Shown: positions 33,283 to 46,614, counted from the stretch's first letter. The stretch is 64,000 nt of DNA from Xestospongia bergquistia (GCA_963965975.1 OZ014412.1:2048501-2112500); one strand, 5' to 3'. Program-made: numbers and translations. Notes: generated by a model from the letters alone, not told the origin.

Positions 33283-36200
33283 ATGTTGAGAATACTAGTA
33301 CTATTATTTTTTCCTTCTTGGTTGGCATTTCCAGTAGGTTCTACCACTCAATGTAATGACCCCAGACCTACCTGTCCAGTGGCTCCTTCTGGACCAGATG
33401 TGTGTTGTAAGTTACTTGTTAGCTAGTAACCATATTATATTTGTATATGTCTACAGATTATAATGGATTGATTAGTCCTCCTGTTAACATAACTGTCTAT
33501 GTAGGACAGACTGCTGTTTTTTCTTCACAGACATCAGAACAATGTTATCTAAGGGCATATTTTAATGACTGTAGAGTACAAGATGATCAATGTCTCCTCA
33601 CTAGTTTCAATGAAATTTTATACTTAAGCTGTACTATTTCTGATGTTCAATTATCAGATGATGGTACTAGAATTGATATGTATATATATGGCAGTTTTAA
33701 TAGTATAAACTGTTATGACACTGTCTTCCTAACAGTAATAGGTAAGTCAAAAATATCAGATAATGTTTATATTCATTTAATATATAGGACCTCCATCTTC
33801 TCCGGATAACCTGACAATAATACAATATTGTAATGATATAATTATTGATGGGTCCTGGTCTGAAGATACTACAGAGGTTTATATAGAAATAATGACTCAA
33901 GACAATGATACCACATTTAATATAACAAAGTCTACATTTCCAGTTAATATATCAGCAGCTGTATTTGAAGGTCATCATAAACAGTATAAACTTATAGTGT
34001 ATAATAAGAATCCAGCTGGTCTAAGTCAACCATATGAAATGGATCTACTGTTTAGTAAGTCTGGTTTATTAATTTTAATAATAAATAATTGTCTCTCCAA
34101 TAGAAACTAGCTTTGATATTAATTTATCATCACTTCAAATTATTAATAACAAAATAATGATGACAATTACTATACAGGTTAGTGGATTGTCTGTTACTTT
34201 TAATTAGACCACACCCACTAATTAGGTCAATACTTCATGTCCACTATCAGTACCTCGACAATTTAATTTATCATCAAATTGTACTAATAATAACTTATAT
34301 CAAGTTATTAATAGAACTACTATTGATGAAAGTGGATTGATTGATCTGTCAGTGATACTTCATCCTAATGAAAGGAACTGTACTGTTACTGTATCTTCAG
34401 GAGATCATAAATTATATATTATAAACCAAAGTAAGAAAACACTAATTACAGTTTTCATTAACATAGTACTTTATAACCTGCTATTAAATTATATGTACTC
34501 ATGTTACTACTACAATAATAATCAATAAAATTTCAAACTTGCTATAATTTTAATTAAACTAATAAAATAATAAATTAGTGGCTACTAAATTCAAGAGTAT
34601 TTTAATTATTAATAGACACAGAGTTTAAGTAGGATGATATTCATCATGATTACATAATATCTCACTTAAATTAGATACGTATGAAATACAAGAGGTTATC
34701 ATACCAGAGGATACCTCAACAGGATACTTCAGTATAAACTGTACATTTCTACCTGGATCACAAGCTAAAGGATGTGCTATTGAAGTAGTTAATAATGACA
34801 CAGGAGAGTATATATTTAGTCAGAACATAAGTCGTCTCTCATCTACTAGTTCATATGCTGTTGATAACAGTAGTACATGTCTAACTAATAATGGAACATA
34901 TACAATATATGTATATATTTGGGATAAATATGGTAGAGTTAACAAGTCATTAGAAATTATCAGGAGACCACTGACTGTAATTTTAGGCTGTAAGGAAGAT
35001 TTTTCAACTAGTGGTGAGTAACATTAGATATATAAGTGCCTTTAATGTTTGTTTAGGCATAGAAATTTGTTGTTTGCAATAGATAAAAATTACCTTATAT
35101 TACCTTGTATATAATTAGCTTAGACTTAAGTCAGGTAATGTTATTGTTTTCATATATGTAGTTACCATGACAACCAATCTGCCAACTGTGGGTACTACAT
35201 TATCAACTACATCAACACCATTATGTAAGAATTATATCTAATGTGATGATAACTAATTCATTATGAATAGGGTCTATTATTATTGGTTGTGTTGTGGGTG
35301 TAGTAGCTATCTTGTTTATTGTTGTGTTACTTTCATTTCTTGGTAAACAATGTTGGAGAAAGAGTAAGGAAGTCAATTTGTAATAATAACATTTCATTAG
35401 AACTATTTTTTAGAAAACCTATCTATGAACTGTAGTGGTAGACATGTTCCATTGTTAGAGTAAGTCTATATATATTAAGTATCATTGTTATAATTGATTG
35501 ATTCTTTTATTTAATTAAAATAAATGACTATACTATATCTTATTATATCACCATCAAATAATTTCTATCATAGCTGCCAAGAGGCATATTTTGGTAGCAA
35601 ACAGAGCATAACAAGTGTGTACTACACTGTAAAAATTAATATGTCATTTTAACAACTAATTTGTAGTCTACGTGGATGGATTACTATGGAATGTAGAATT
35701 CTTGAGAATTGCTCACTACGTAATTTGTTGGTATGTTCTACTTGTACATACTAACAAATTATATAATTAGTAATTCACATAAATTCTACATTCCATAGTA
35801 ATCTATCAATGTAAACTACAAATTAGTTGTTAAAATGACATATTAATTTTTATAGTGTACCTTATATGCATATAATGTGTTAAAGTGTTAAATGTTGTAA
35901 ACATATACTCTATTCTATCATGAGAAAGTGTACACTTACTGTAGTGTTCACAATTTTGGTTTGTGTCTTATCATAATTTAATTCATAGCAGTTATGTCTA
36001 TTATCTTTAAATGTACAGCAGACACAGTTAAAACAACAATTATTTTAACTCTGATATTAACTTTTGTTAACAGTGAGACTATAAATGGTGACAGTGAAAG
36101 AGATTATAGTGACAAGGATGTCTATGATGAGCATTTATCAGATATCTTCAACATAGCTTCAGGTATTCAATATATAGAGTTGTTTGATGTATTTTTCTAT

Positions 36201-38906
36201 CCTCTTCATTTTTACTGCCTGTCTACTTTGTGTTTTAACCCCCATCTGGATCCTAAAGAATCTATTATACCCTCAACTGTAAAGATGTTTTCTAAAAGTG
36301 AACTACCCCATCACCAAAAATATGACTTATCTTCATCAGGAGTATACTCATCTTCAGATCTTGAAAACAAAGCTCCTTTGTGTATACCCAGTTATGATAA
36401 AATACATCCAATGTCTTCTGATACTGAGGGATCATTATATGACAGAGAATTCAGTCCTTCCCCTTTACAATTATGTCATAACCACCTTTCTGCAGCTTCC
36501 ATCTCTCTTCAGAACAAACATCACAAAAAGCAGTCACCATTGAGTGACAAACAAATAAATCTTGACCAAAACATACTAAAAGGTAATGATATGAATGTAT
36601 TTACCTATCCTCTTCACCTTGAATTTGTACATCTCATTATTTAAATATGTACATCTTGTTTCTAGTTCAATAGTATAGCCAGTTATGTTAAGCTACACTG
36701 TAAGAGGTTGATATAGAAATGGCCCGCAAAGCTAAATTTAATTATCTATATAATAAACAGTAACCTGTCTGTCTGCTAGGAGGGTTGATGGATGCATCTA
36801 TTAACAAATATATACACTACCCTCTTGTCCAATTAATTAATAATGGCATTTGTGAGTTTAATGTTCATTTCTACTGAAATTATACATATATAGTAAGCAT
36901 TAAGATGTGTAATGCTAACCAAGATTACATGTATGATCATTTTTCTCTCATAATAGATATATTTAAAGGACTAACAGAGTTAAAAGTCACTACTACTGGT
37001 TTAATACATCATTGTAGTCAATATGGTGTTACTCTCATTATACCAGAAGGAGCTATAGAACATACAGCTATTGTCTGGTTTGGTGTCTGTTTGTTTAGTG
37101 ATAAATTTAAGTTTGAAGATGATTATATTCCAGTCTCTCCTATTGTATGGATATATATCAACTGTCAGTTAATAAAACCAGCTGAATTATATATACCTCA
37201 TCACATTGATGTGTCTAATATGAAGGATACTAATAACCAACTATATCTACTAACAGCAGATGATGAATCTTTTAAAAGAGACAATATGTTTACTTTTAAA
37301 CGACACTATGAATACCAAATGACCATTGAGTCTACTTTGGTTAAAGTTCTTGTTCCTCACTTTTGTTCTAACTGTATTGGTACTAAAGGCAAAATGTATA
37401 AAAATTTACCAAAGAAATATCTCATTGCTCGAGCTGATAAGAATGAAGGTAATACTTTATTTGTAGAATTTATCTTTCTATATCGACAGAAAGGTTGTAT
37501 GAAGGTCAGTTTTTATAACTTTGATTCTAATCATTATAACTGTGCAGATGTTGGAGGAACAATGTCGTAGAAAAATCTATAGCCAATCGTCCTATTTACC
37601 AGTGGAATTCACTGAAAGTGGTCATGCATCTATCTCTCTTAATCCTGATAATATACCTAACTGGAAGTGGTCCTATAATGGATTTTGTTATGATTATGTA
37701 AGCATATTATTGCACTACTAGTTGTTATATTATTATTACTAATAGATATCTGATGACTCCATTGACTATTATAAGGTGATGGGTTGTGAGAGTGGAGAGG
37801 TAACAAGTGACAACATAGAGATGCTTGAACTACTGGAAGATAAATGTTCTTATCCTCCTCGTTTCCGACTACAATTCAAACTTGAAGAAAATATTGTTGA
37901 TGCCAGAAGCCAAAATGTGACAGTTAGATTTAATGGTGTCCATCCTCCTACTACTGATACAATTGTCCTTGAAAAAGCAGGTATATATACTGTTATATCA
38001 TTGTTATTATAATAATTATCGAACTCAACAGACAATAAGCGTCTTTCTTTACCTCTGACTCCTGAATCATCAGCAAGTTCATCGCTTGACCATTCTGTAA
38101 CAGATTCAAGATGTTTCTCTAAAGGTATAAATGTTTACTGTTAATATTGTTTATCATAACTACATGTTACTGTTAGAGACAGACCCTTTCTTTGGAGAGA
38201 TACTTAATATCACAACAAAAGAAGATTATTTGAAGGGAAAATGGTTTAATTTTGGCTATGAACTTGGTCTAACAGTTGGTCAATTAGATGACATTGAGAC
38301 AAGGTATCATGATCCTCTACAATGTACTAGAAAAGTACTACTTCAATGGAGGGTTAATAATAGAAGTGCATCATGGGAACCTCTAACTGAAGCTCTTCAT
38401 AAAATTGGTTTGACTGAACTGGCAGTTGATGTTGAACATCACTTTACTGTACCACAAACACAAGAGGAGTTAGAAGGTATTTATTGTTCTTTTTGTAACG
38501 AGTATCATTGTAAAACATTGATTCATGCTAAAGAAAAGATAGCTGGTAAGTCAGTTTGATTATCTACTTTTAATGAACAATTGTCCATTCATTAATCTTG
38601 TCTTTAGTTTCAGAAGCTAAGCTACAAACGGTACCTTCTATAGCAGATCTTAACAATCTCATTGGTGCTAAGATAGAAGATAAGTATCATTTATTTGGTG
38701 CAGCAGTTGGTCTAGAAGAGGGTTATCTCAATAGTCTACGTACAGACTACCCTACCTGTCAAGAAAGATTTAATCAAGTCTTTAATAAATGGAGTCAAAC
38801 TGATCCTGATAGTTTTATATGGAGTACTGTTATTAAAGTGTTACAATCTGATACTATTAGAGCTCATAAAATAGTAGACAACATAACAGTTCATTTAACA
38901 TCTTAA
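33283..38906 (+). CDS. Receptor D: UNC5-like receptor, Ig/FN3-TM-ZU5-UPA-like-Death-Death
   Basis: Seventeen exons (33283-33406, 33457-33741, 33788-34054, 34104-34177, 34226-34430, 34675-35013, 35162-35224, 35271-35363, 35414-35459, 36074-36162, 36259-36582, 36957-37504, 37548-37697, 37746-37980, 38032-38124, 38177-38545, 38608-38906) join in phase to about 1200 aa. In order: signal peptide (LRILVLLFFPSWLAF), an Ig-like domain, FN3-like domains, a Thr-rich stalk, a membrane helix (SIIIGCVVGVVAILFIVVLL), a Ser-rich tail, a ZU5 domain (GVTLIIPEGAIEHTAIVWFG), a UPA-like linker, and two Death-like domains. UNC5 netrin receptors share TM-ZU5-UPA-Death, but with one Death domain and thrombospondin repeats. 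The intron between 36162 and 36259 is 96 nt without a stop, so it may be retained. ZU5 and later exons nearly duplicate those of receptor E. Confidence 0.82.
35625..35857. mobile_element. Palindromic MITE, copy 2, in receptor D intron 9
   Basis: About 233 bp, almost entirely a hairpin. The ends CACTGTAAAAATTAATATG and CATATTAATTTTTATAGTG are inverted copies, and the element is flanked by TA on both sides. It closely matches copy 1 at 21.6 kb, so the family is mobile or was recently so. TA target sites suggest a Tc1/mariner-type source. Confidence 0.88.
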
Positions 38907-40192
38907 GAACAACTGTCTTGTTTTGTCACATATAGTAATATGCTGATAACAATAGTTACTAATTATGTATATGTTCTTTAACAGTGATACTGTCAAGCTG
39001 GACATTGTTAACTAATTATAATAGTATATATTTTAATTTGAAAGTTTTTATTAGAATTGTGGATTTTCATAGTATAAGCGTTAATAAATTCATAACACCT
39101 TAATCATTTTTAATAAGTTATGACGATTTCATAGTGACCATATCTCAACTCACAAAAACTTACAACAAACAAACCAAAAAAATATCAAGTCTTGACATTC
39201 TAATCCTCATTCTTAATATTTAAAATTCTTCACAGTACAACACCTATATACAACATCATCTTCACAATGTCTTCATATTATCCTACTGTTGAGGTTATTG
39301 CTGTAGTATTTGTTACTTATTTGTTAGCCCACTACATTACCTTTTGTTGTGTTTTTTACACTGGTTATAGTCATCATATGTTGGTCTCTTGTAGATATGC
39401 TCTATGTCCTTACTCTATTAAAATATTATTTCTGAATTGCCTTTAATTTTTAGTTTTGTCTTTCTAGTTAAAAAAAAACATGTTTTGTATTTTTTTGTTT
39501 CATTAGTTGAAGTATGTTCCCCCTACCAAAATGAACCAATGCTTCTTTAATACATTTTACCATAACAAGTACATTATCAGTCATTCATTGACCAATGTGT
39601 GCCCAACCAAGGGTGTGGCTTGTTAGTAACTTACTTAATAATGTGACAGGTATGTGTAAAATATGCATAAATCAATAAAAGCCATTAGTAGTTTAATTCA
39701 GTTATCTATTTGCTAGCTCTATATTATACATCCATTATTTATCCATTGTATATCAACTGCTGTGAAGAAATGTTTATGAGAGCTGTGAAACTGCTGTGGA
39801 AGTTTGTATTTACATATTGTTGTATCACCTTGGATACTAAGTAGGAGGCACCATTGGGTGAGCTAAGTTAGGTCATTTGGCTTAACACGTATTTTCTTTT
39901 GATTTAATTAAGTTACTTTAAAGCCAATTTAGCTATTAACATTTTTAGTTCAGGATTAGCAAACTACAGCAACATTTACTATGGAGTAATTATAGTACTG
40001 TCGTTATACATTACTAGATCAAGTCATTGTCGTTGTCTCAATAAAATACTTTTTTTCTAATAGAAACAAAAAAAATTTTTGATTTATTCTTTAATAATAG
40101 TCTGCATATTATAATAATACATTAATATTATCTATCTATCTTACAGACCAGTTATCTATCAATATTAGTATTAGCTATTAACTACTACAGTG
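38907..40192. other. Convergent intergenic region, receptor D / CEP70
   Basis: It contains receptor D 3' UTR sequence, resembling the first about 140 bp after receptor E (52538-52680). It is otherwise AT-rich with no supported gene. Confidence 0.6.
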
Positions 40193-42331
40193 TCATAAAG
40201 TATGTTTATATGTTAGTCTTTTAACTTCAGGTAATATAGCACTTAATGACTGCACACCTAATATATAGAACAATATTAATTAATATAATATTATATTATG
40301 TACCTAGTGTAGTTTGAAGATCAGAGATCAGAGAATGAAATTGTGGAAAGAAATGATGACAAAGAGAAAGACACTCCATTATCCTAAAAGACAACAACAT
40401 TTAAGACATTGTCATTATAATAATATATCTATTCATACACTCTGTCATTCATACATTATCTCTTCACTCCATTCATCCATTGTGATGCACTTACTCATCA
40501 TAAGAGAGGTCACCATATTGTTGACATATCTTAACATAGAGTTGATAATCTTTATAACTTGATAATTTATCTAATGACATCACTAATGTCTGCCATGAAC
40601 CATTACTATGACCACCTGATATATAAATATATTAATTATATTAAATTGGATTAAGACATTGATGATGTTGTCTATATTGTTAATGTACTATTAATAATAC
40701 CTGTTAATTTATCAAGCTGTTTATAAGCAGTATTAGATTCATTAAGTTGATGATAAAGACGTGTCATTGTAGGATATACTCCATTGAGTGATTTAATATC
40801 AAATAACTGCTGGAAATGATGGATCATTGCTAAAACCACACCCATCTGAGCAGACTACAAGACAGAACTATTAGTAGCTATGTATTTTATAATATTATAC
40901 CTTTTTATGTGTCCTGTGACTTAACCAATGTTTGATTAATACAGTCATATGCTTACAACTAAGAGATGATGATACTTGAGGACGACCTTGCTCTAAACTA
41001 TTATATAGTTCAATAAATACTGACTGTAGTTCCTATAATAATATCAATATAATAATGTATTGTTATATTAATGTATTATAATTTACTGATAGACCATCTT
41101 GTTGTTCCTTCCATTGGTTTAATGTACTGTTAATATCTGACCACAACTTTGAACAGAGGAGATCACAGTGAGAGAGAGATGATGTGAGAGAGACAATAGA
41201 TTGAAGATACTAATAATATAGACATATTAATATTATATTATATTAATATATTATATTATTTACTGGTTGAATAATATGTAGTTGTTGTACTTGATATTGT
41301 AATGATGATATAACAGGAACTATATTATCTGCTGTATCTACTTCAAGTAATACAGCAATGTTCTAATAAAGAGATAGAGAATGAGTCCATTAATTTGTCC
41401 ATCACTTGTTAACCATCCATTCATTGATCTGATCATCTATCCATCCATTGGTCCATTCATTCATACTTTAAGTTGTTGTACAGAGTTTGATAAATCTATT
41501 TGATCTGAAGTCAAACAACTCCTATAATTATCAAGATATTAATAATTATTAATATTATATAGTCTCCACCCATTACTTGTAATGTTTTAGCTCTGCCTCT
41601 AATTGTTTGACTCGCTCTTGACATTTCTTCAACTCTAACACATCAGGTCTAACAGGTTATCATAACTAACAATATTGGTTGTATAAATTGGTCAAACCTG
41701 TTTACTAGATCAACTTGTAATTTAGCATTCATATACTGTAACTCAGCGACCTGTTTTTTTAATGAGTCTAAGTCACTGACATGATGAGCGGGTGTGGCTT
41801 TAATAGAGGTAGTCAATTCAGAGATAAGAGTATTCTTTCTTTTTAAATCTTCAAGTAATGTTAATATAGTATGACATAATGATTTACTGTTCTCTTTATT
41901 AAAAGTGAGATACCCTAATAAAATACAAGTACATGTATACTTATATTAGGATATACTGTACTGAGTTCAATAGTCTCATTCCTATACTCCCATTCCACCC
42001 AAATGATAGGTATGAGACTACACAACTACATGAAGTTTTGTTATTACCTTTTTTCTCTACATCCTGACTCATTTGTACTACTGGACTATAACCATATTTA
42101 ACTAACTCTTTATTGACATGCTCCCAGTCACCAGTAGCAGCTGGTGATCTATGTGATAACAATAATGGAGACCCTCCCAACTGATCACGACCACGATGAT
42201 GTTCCTGAATCAGCATAAAAATGATATTAATGAATTTATCGATAATTCTATCAGTGACTCACTTTATATTTCTTGATTAATGTCTCTATTCTCTCACTTG
42301 ATGTAGTGTTATGTGTAGAAGGAGTTGACAT
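40193..42331 (-). CDS. CEP70: CEP70-like centrosomal protein
   Basis: Twelve exons (42263-42331, 42048-42204, 41698-41914, 41577-41648, 41467-41521, 41264-41362, 41087-41209, 40901-41032, 40701-40854, 40495-40615, 40304-40383, 40193-40257) join in phase to 447 aa; human CEP70 is about 597. Diagnostic stretches: GDWEHVNKELVKYGYSPV (human EWESINVLLMMHGLKPL), a coiled coil (residues about 75-170), HHFQQLFDIKSLNGVYP (human HFQKLFDVPSLNGVYP), HHFFPQFHSLISDL, and the end SAILPEVKRL (human DAIVPAVKKL). CEP70 binds gamma-tubulin and helps organise centrosomal microtubules and cilia. The central coiled coil is shorter than in human. Broken copies of this gene occur at 28.3, 46.6 and 53.0 kb. Confidence 0.9.
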
Positions 42332-42920
42332 CGTTCCCGCGCTTATGCCTATATCGGGGTGTGCCCATCACGAAAAAAAGGGTTAAAAACTTAAAAATTA
42401 CTTTGCGTGTGATTACCAGTATATCGTGTCCTTTAAAAAGATTTTATCTAAAAATACTAGAACAAGTCACACTACCTCATTATGTGTGGTAATGAAGAAA
42501 AAATAATCCAATTACTAGTTTGTCTTGGTATAATTAGTTTTGTTGATTGAATCAGTCTTATCATGATATTATATATAGAGTGTTAATGTTGCAAGAGTAT
42601 TTTATTACAAACTATAAATTTACATGAGAAATAACTCATTGTATACCAATGATCAATAATCCTAAATATTAACAGCTTTATTATCAACATATATTATTAT
42701 TAATTAGCTGTAGGTTTATTGTGCATGTTATAAGTGTAATTGTTCACTCACTCAAATAACTTTAAAACATATTAACTCTCATTTCTTAGAATATAAAAAA
42801 TTTGTAAACTTATAAATCAAATGAAGAATAACAAACAATAATCCAGGAACATAATATGTTTATTTACTTTGTATTTCACAGTTCAGTTATATAAGTGTTC
42901 ATATTCATATTATGTTAATA
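42332..42920. promoter_or_regulatory. CEP70 upstream region bordering receptor pseudogene F
   Basis: It holds the CEP70 promoter and the former 5' part of pseudogene F. Its sequence (around 42380-42500 and 42770-42890) resembles 53270-53380 and 53660-53755, showing that CEP70 5' end plus flank was duplicated as a block. No signal-peptide exon for F was found. Confidence 0.5.
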
Positions 42921-43356
42921 CAGATATCACAGTAGCTCCTTCATCAGTATCAGCTCCATTTTACACACTGGCTAACTTTACTTGTGTGGGTTCAGGAAAT
43001 ATACTATCATGGACTGTAGGGAGAATTTACCTACTGATCCCAGTAATCAAGACAGAGAGATATCAGTAACTACTAACAATATATCAGTTGATGTGTGGTC
43101 ATCAGTACTAACTATAAGAGCACTACCTATTAATGATGGGATAAGTGTTGGATGTACTGTTGTCAGTTCTAATCCACATAGTTATGAACATAAATACATT
43201 GATAGTCAAAGATATTCTATGTATTGGTTATCCTTCCATGTGACATCATGTATAACAGGTATTTCACCAGTAGTAAAACTCCAATCCTTACTATCGTGGT
43301 CATCTCCTACTGAGACTGTTATTATTTTGATAAAAACTAGTAAAGTCTTTTATTAA
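42921..43356 (+). pseudogene. Receptor pseudogene F, related to receptors G and H
   Basis: The Ig exon (TVAPSSVSAPFYTLANFTC.. and NNISVDVWSSVLTIRALP) is clearly a copy of the G/H Ig domain. A one-base deletion at about 43017-43033 (14 nt where H has 15) shifts the frame between SWTVG and DPSNQDREISV. After the Ig segment, the start of an FN3 domain (ISPVVKLQSLLSWSSP) is joined straight to TETVI.., which in G and H lies about 1 kb downstream. An internal deletion therefore removed most FN3 and all intervening exons. No signal peptide is seen. Confidence 0.85.
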
Positions 43357-43581
43357 AAGCTGATTTTATTAAAAATTATTTACTTACAACTTTTCAGACT
43401 ATGTGAAATTATTATGACTTTGTTAATGTTGACAAACAATGAATTTGAAACATTATGATAAACACTGGAAGTGCTCCAGTATATTATATCTAGAATAATT
43501 TTTATACCTAAAAAAATTAAATTTCACTTCCAAGAACATCAAATAACCAAAACAAAAAAAAGTATGACAAGAACAGTAGTA

Positions 43582-44769
43582 TTAAACATTATGATTATTC
43601 TTGTGTCTAAGAACTTCTTTAAAGTCATTGTTATCTGCAATAACACTTGACTTCAAGTCATAAAATTGATGCACCAAGTGATGGATTTCATCATCTTTTT
43701 TCAATAACTGGTAGTCTTTTCTTTGTATGTCTCTGTCTCTTTCATTTAACAGTTGAGTTTTCTGTTGTTTTAGTTCATTCTCTTTTTTAATTAGCAGCTC
43801 TTGTAGCTCTTTGTGTTTCTCCTGTAACTGTTCATCTTTTTCATTTAGCTGCTGATCTTTTACTTGTAACTGTCTGTCTTTATACTCCATTGCTTCTAGT
43901 AGCTTCTCAAATTTCTTCTTAAGCTGCTCATTTTTTTCTTTCAGCTTTTGAGATGATTCCTTTAGTTCCTCATCTTTCTTCAATAGCTGTATATCTTTCT
44001 GTTTTAGTTGTCTGTCTTTCATTTTGATCATTGGTTGTAAACTTTCATAGATCACTTTAAAGCAAAGAGCATTATGATGAGGACCTTGCTCAGACTGATG
44101 TTTTAATAAATCACAACGATGAATCTTCTCGTGACATCCTACATGACTGAACTCACACTCTAATAGTTGGTTGGGACAATTTTCAAGATGATCTGGTAAT
44201 ACTCCTCGCTCGATTTCATCTTCAGAACACTTATTAGGACAAATGATAAGATATTTGTCACAAACTAGATGATGTTCATTAACTATCACCTCATACGTTG
44301 ACTGATATTTACAATAACAACAAATAAAAGGACGTTTTGGACATTTCTCCTTATGATCTGCCATGTACTGACCTTGAATCTTCATATCACACCCGTTAGG
44401 ACAATCTAATTTGATACAAGGACATTGAGATAAGTGGCTTTTTAGTCGACCTAGTTTTATCTGTTGACCACATCCCTCAGAACACCAGATTAACAACTTG
44501 TTAAGAGTATTACGTTCAAAATATTTATCAGGTAACATTGCATACTTGCTTTTTCGACACATTGGACAGCTTGGAGCTTGGCGTGAAGTATTAATTGTAG
44601 AACCTTGTTGTTTGAATTTGTCTTTACATTTTTTACAGATATGTTGACCACAACAAGTAAATTGATGCGGCTCTTCTACAATATCTAGACACAGAGGACA
44701 TATGACATCATCAGGAGGAGGATTATTAACCAAATAGTACTTATAGTCGTCACTTGTTCCTTTGGCCAT
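43582..44769 (-). CDS. TRAF-like RING and zinc-finger protein with coiled coil, no MATH domain
   Basis: An intronless ORF of 395 aa, unusual beside intron-dense neighbours. Residues 24-73 form a RING finger (CPLC at 24-27, GQHICKKC, CPMC), expected to have ubiquitin E3 activity. Residues about 93-235 hold TRAF-type zinc fingers (CSEGCGQQIKLGRLKSHLSQC, then CPNGCDMKI...H...C, CPNKCSEDEI, CEFSHVGC). From about 245 to 375 there is a long highly charged coiled coil with tandem KxxQLxxKDxQL-type heptads. The C-terminal TRAF/MATH receptor-binding domain is absent; the protein ends NHNV. TRAF proteins link TNF-, IL-1- and Toll-type receptors to NF-kB and JNK. Location between Death-domain receptors D and E is suggestive, but a link is not shown. 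Intronlessness may reflect retroposition. Confidence 0.9.
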   Translation of the reverse strand: MAKGTSDDYKYYLVNNPPPDDVICPLCLDIVEEPHQFTCCGQHICKKCKDKFKQQGSTINTSRQAPSCPMCRKSKYAMLPDKYFERNTLNKLLIWCSEGCGQQIKLGRLKSHLSQCPCIKLDCPNGCDMKIQGQYMADHKEKCPKRPFICCYCKYQSTYEVIVNEHHLVCDKYLIICPNKCSEDEIERGVLPDHLENCPNQLLECEFSHVGCHEKIHRCDLLKHQSEQGPHHNALCFKVIYESLQPMIKMKDRQLKQKDIQLLKKDEELKESSQKLKEKNEQLKKKFEKLLEAMEYKDRQLQVKDQQLNEKDEQLQEKHKELQELLIKKENELKQQKTQLLNERDRDIQRKDYQLLKKDDEIHHLVHQFYDLKSSVIADNNDFKEVLRHKNNHNV

Positions 44770-45512
44770 TGTTTCCTTAAATGGAGGGGCGTGTCTGTAT
44801 TATTTTAAATTTTAGATTTATCAATCAAAAATAACTGTATCAGGTTACTGTTAACGTAAAGTTGTTGAATAGTTTATTTTCGATAAAGAACTTTATCACT
44901 TTGTTTGCTGTCGTTTCATAATAATAATATGATGAAAATTATAGATGGTCAGGCTTTGAAAAATGGAGTCCTACAAACTGATCAAACTACCTGACAGCCT
45001 ACAGTATGGTACAATGTATCTGTGTGCCAATATGTAACTGTACAAGTGGTTTTGTGTGACTAATATGTAAGAATGTCCATTCTGGCATTACTACTTAGGA
45101 CTTGTTTACTTGTCTGTGTCACTTAGTGATATAGCAATCTATACACTATATTTAGCTATTCCCTAATAATCCTTTTGTTAATGGATATCAATTACAATCA
45201 ATTTAGCATAGAAAAATATGTTGAATGAATCATATCATTTTAAAAGAACTACTATAATCTGATACTTTAATACTTCAGTACAACAAGTACAGGTATCAAT
45301 TGTATTCACATTATTCTAGTACTGTGTATGAGTTCAGTTCTGTAGAATGAAATAAACTTCAACTGGACTGAAATTATTTAGCACCTTGTATTTGTGTGTG
45401 TGACATACATCTTCAATAATTTGAATAGTATTAGTATGTTTCTTAGCAACATTAATTAAGTCACACCCACTACAATGTTAAAGTTGATAGTTCATACTAG
45501 TCCCTCCTCCAG

Positions 45513-45696
45513 GGTCTTATGTAATGCATAATATGAGGACAATCACACATATACATGCATTGCTTACTGGTCCAACAATAACTGAGAGGTGGGATACTGT
45601 AGCTCCTGGTGCATCCCCAAAATATAACACATTAGAACCAGGTTTGATGACAATTTATCAACACCCAAAATGTCAGTGGCTATTAAGCTTGCTATG
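45513..45696 (+). other. Orphan exon-like open stretch
   Basis: It is bounded by a good acceptor (tccctcctccag) and donor (gtaagt), and one frame is open throughout (includes ERWDTVAPGASPKYNTLEPG). No partner exons were found on either side, and the product is not recognised. It could be a relic exon. Confidence 0.35.
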
Positions 45697-46614
45697 GTAA
45701 GTTAACATTTCTTTTATATCATGAAAGTATTGTGAAGATTGATATTTGTTGGTTTTGATGATGACTTATATATATGTCTCAGAAATGAATTTATTATACA
45801 TTAATATAGTTAGCTCTAAAGCTCACGTAGGACATGATGTCAAATTTATGACAGAAAATAACACATTGTGTATTGTCCATACATCATTCCTACTTAAGTG
45901 TTATTATTTTTATTGATGTATATGCGTGTATTGAATGATGTGACCACTTAACACATCATTGTTTTGATTAGTGCGTAGCAGATATATAACAGCAACATGC
46001 ACATAGTTATATAGAATATTAGTTTATTTCTTATATACTCACATTGACTAGTGCATAGTGACAGCTACAAATTTATATCATTTAAAATTTTAAGTACATG
46101 TAAGTACAATTGATTACATTATTTATTAATGACTAATTCCTAACTAGCTTGAAGGAAAGACATACTAATAATTATATTAAAGTTTAATTAATGGACCAGA
46201 GAATGGTTTAATCTGTGAAGAAAAAAATTTAATTCTTTACAAAGAATTGAGTTGTTAAATTAAGTATACATGTCATGACCATGTTGAGATAATCAATGGA
46301 TAGATGAATACATCAATAGATAGAAGAATAGAAGAATAGATAGATACTTGGATGAATGGATGGATAGACAGTTGTTGTAACTGATTGACATAACAACTAT
46401 CTGGATGAACTATAAAAAAGTTTCTTTCAATTTGAGTAGAATAATAAATAGATGAATGAATTATACATTACATCAGTTGTATTGATCAGATAACATTTCA
46501 TCTAACTAGCCTACAATTAGTGACTACTAAATGTATTGCTGAGCAGTATATATAAATCATATACATAGTTTACATACCTACTCATTAATTAAGTATTATA
46601 TGGTAGTATCCTTA

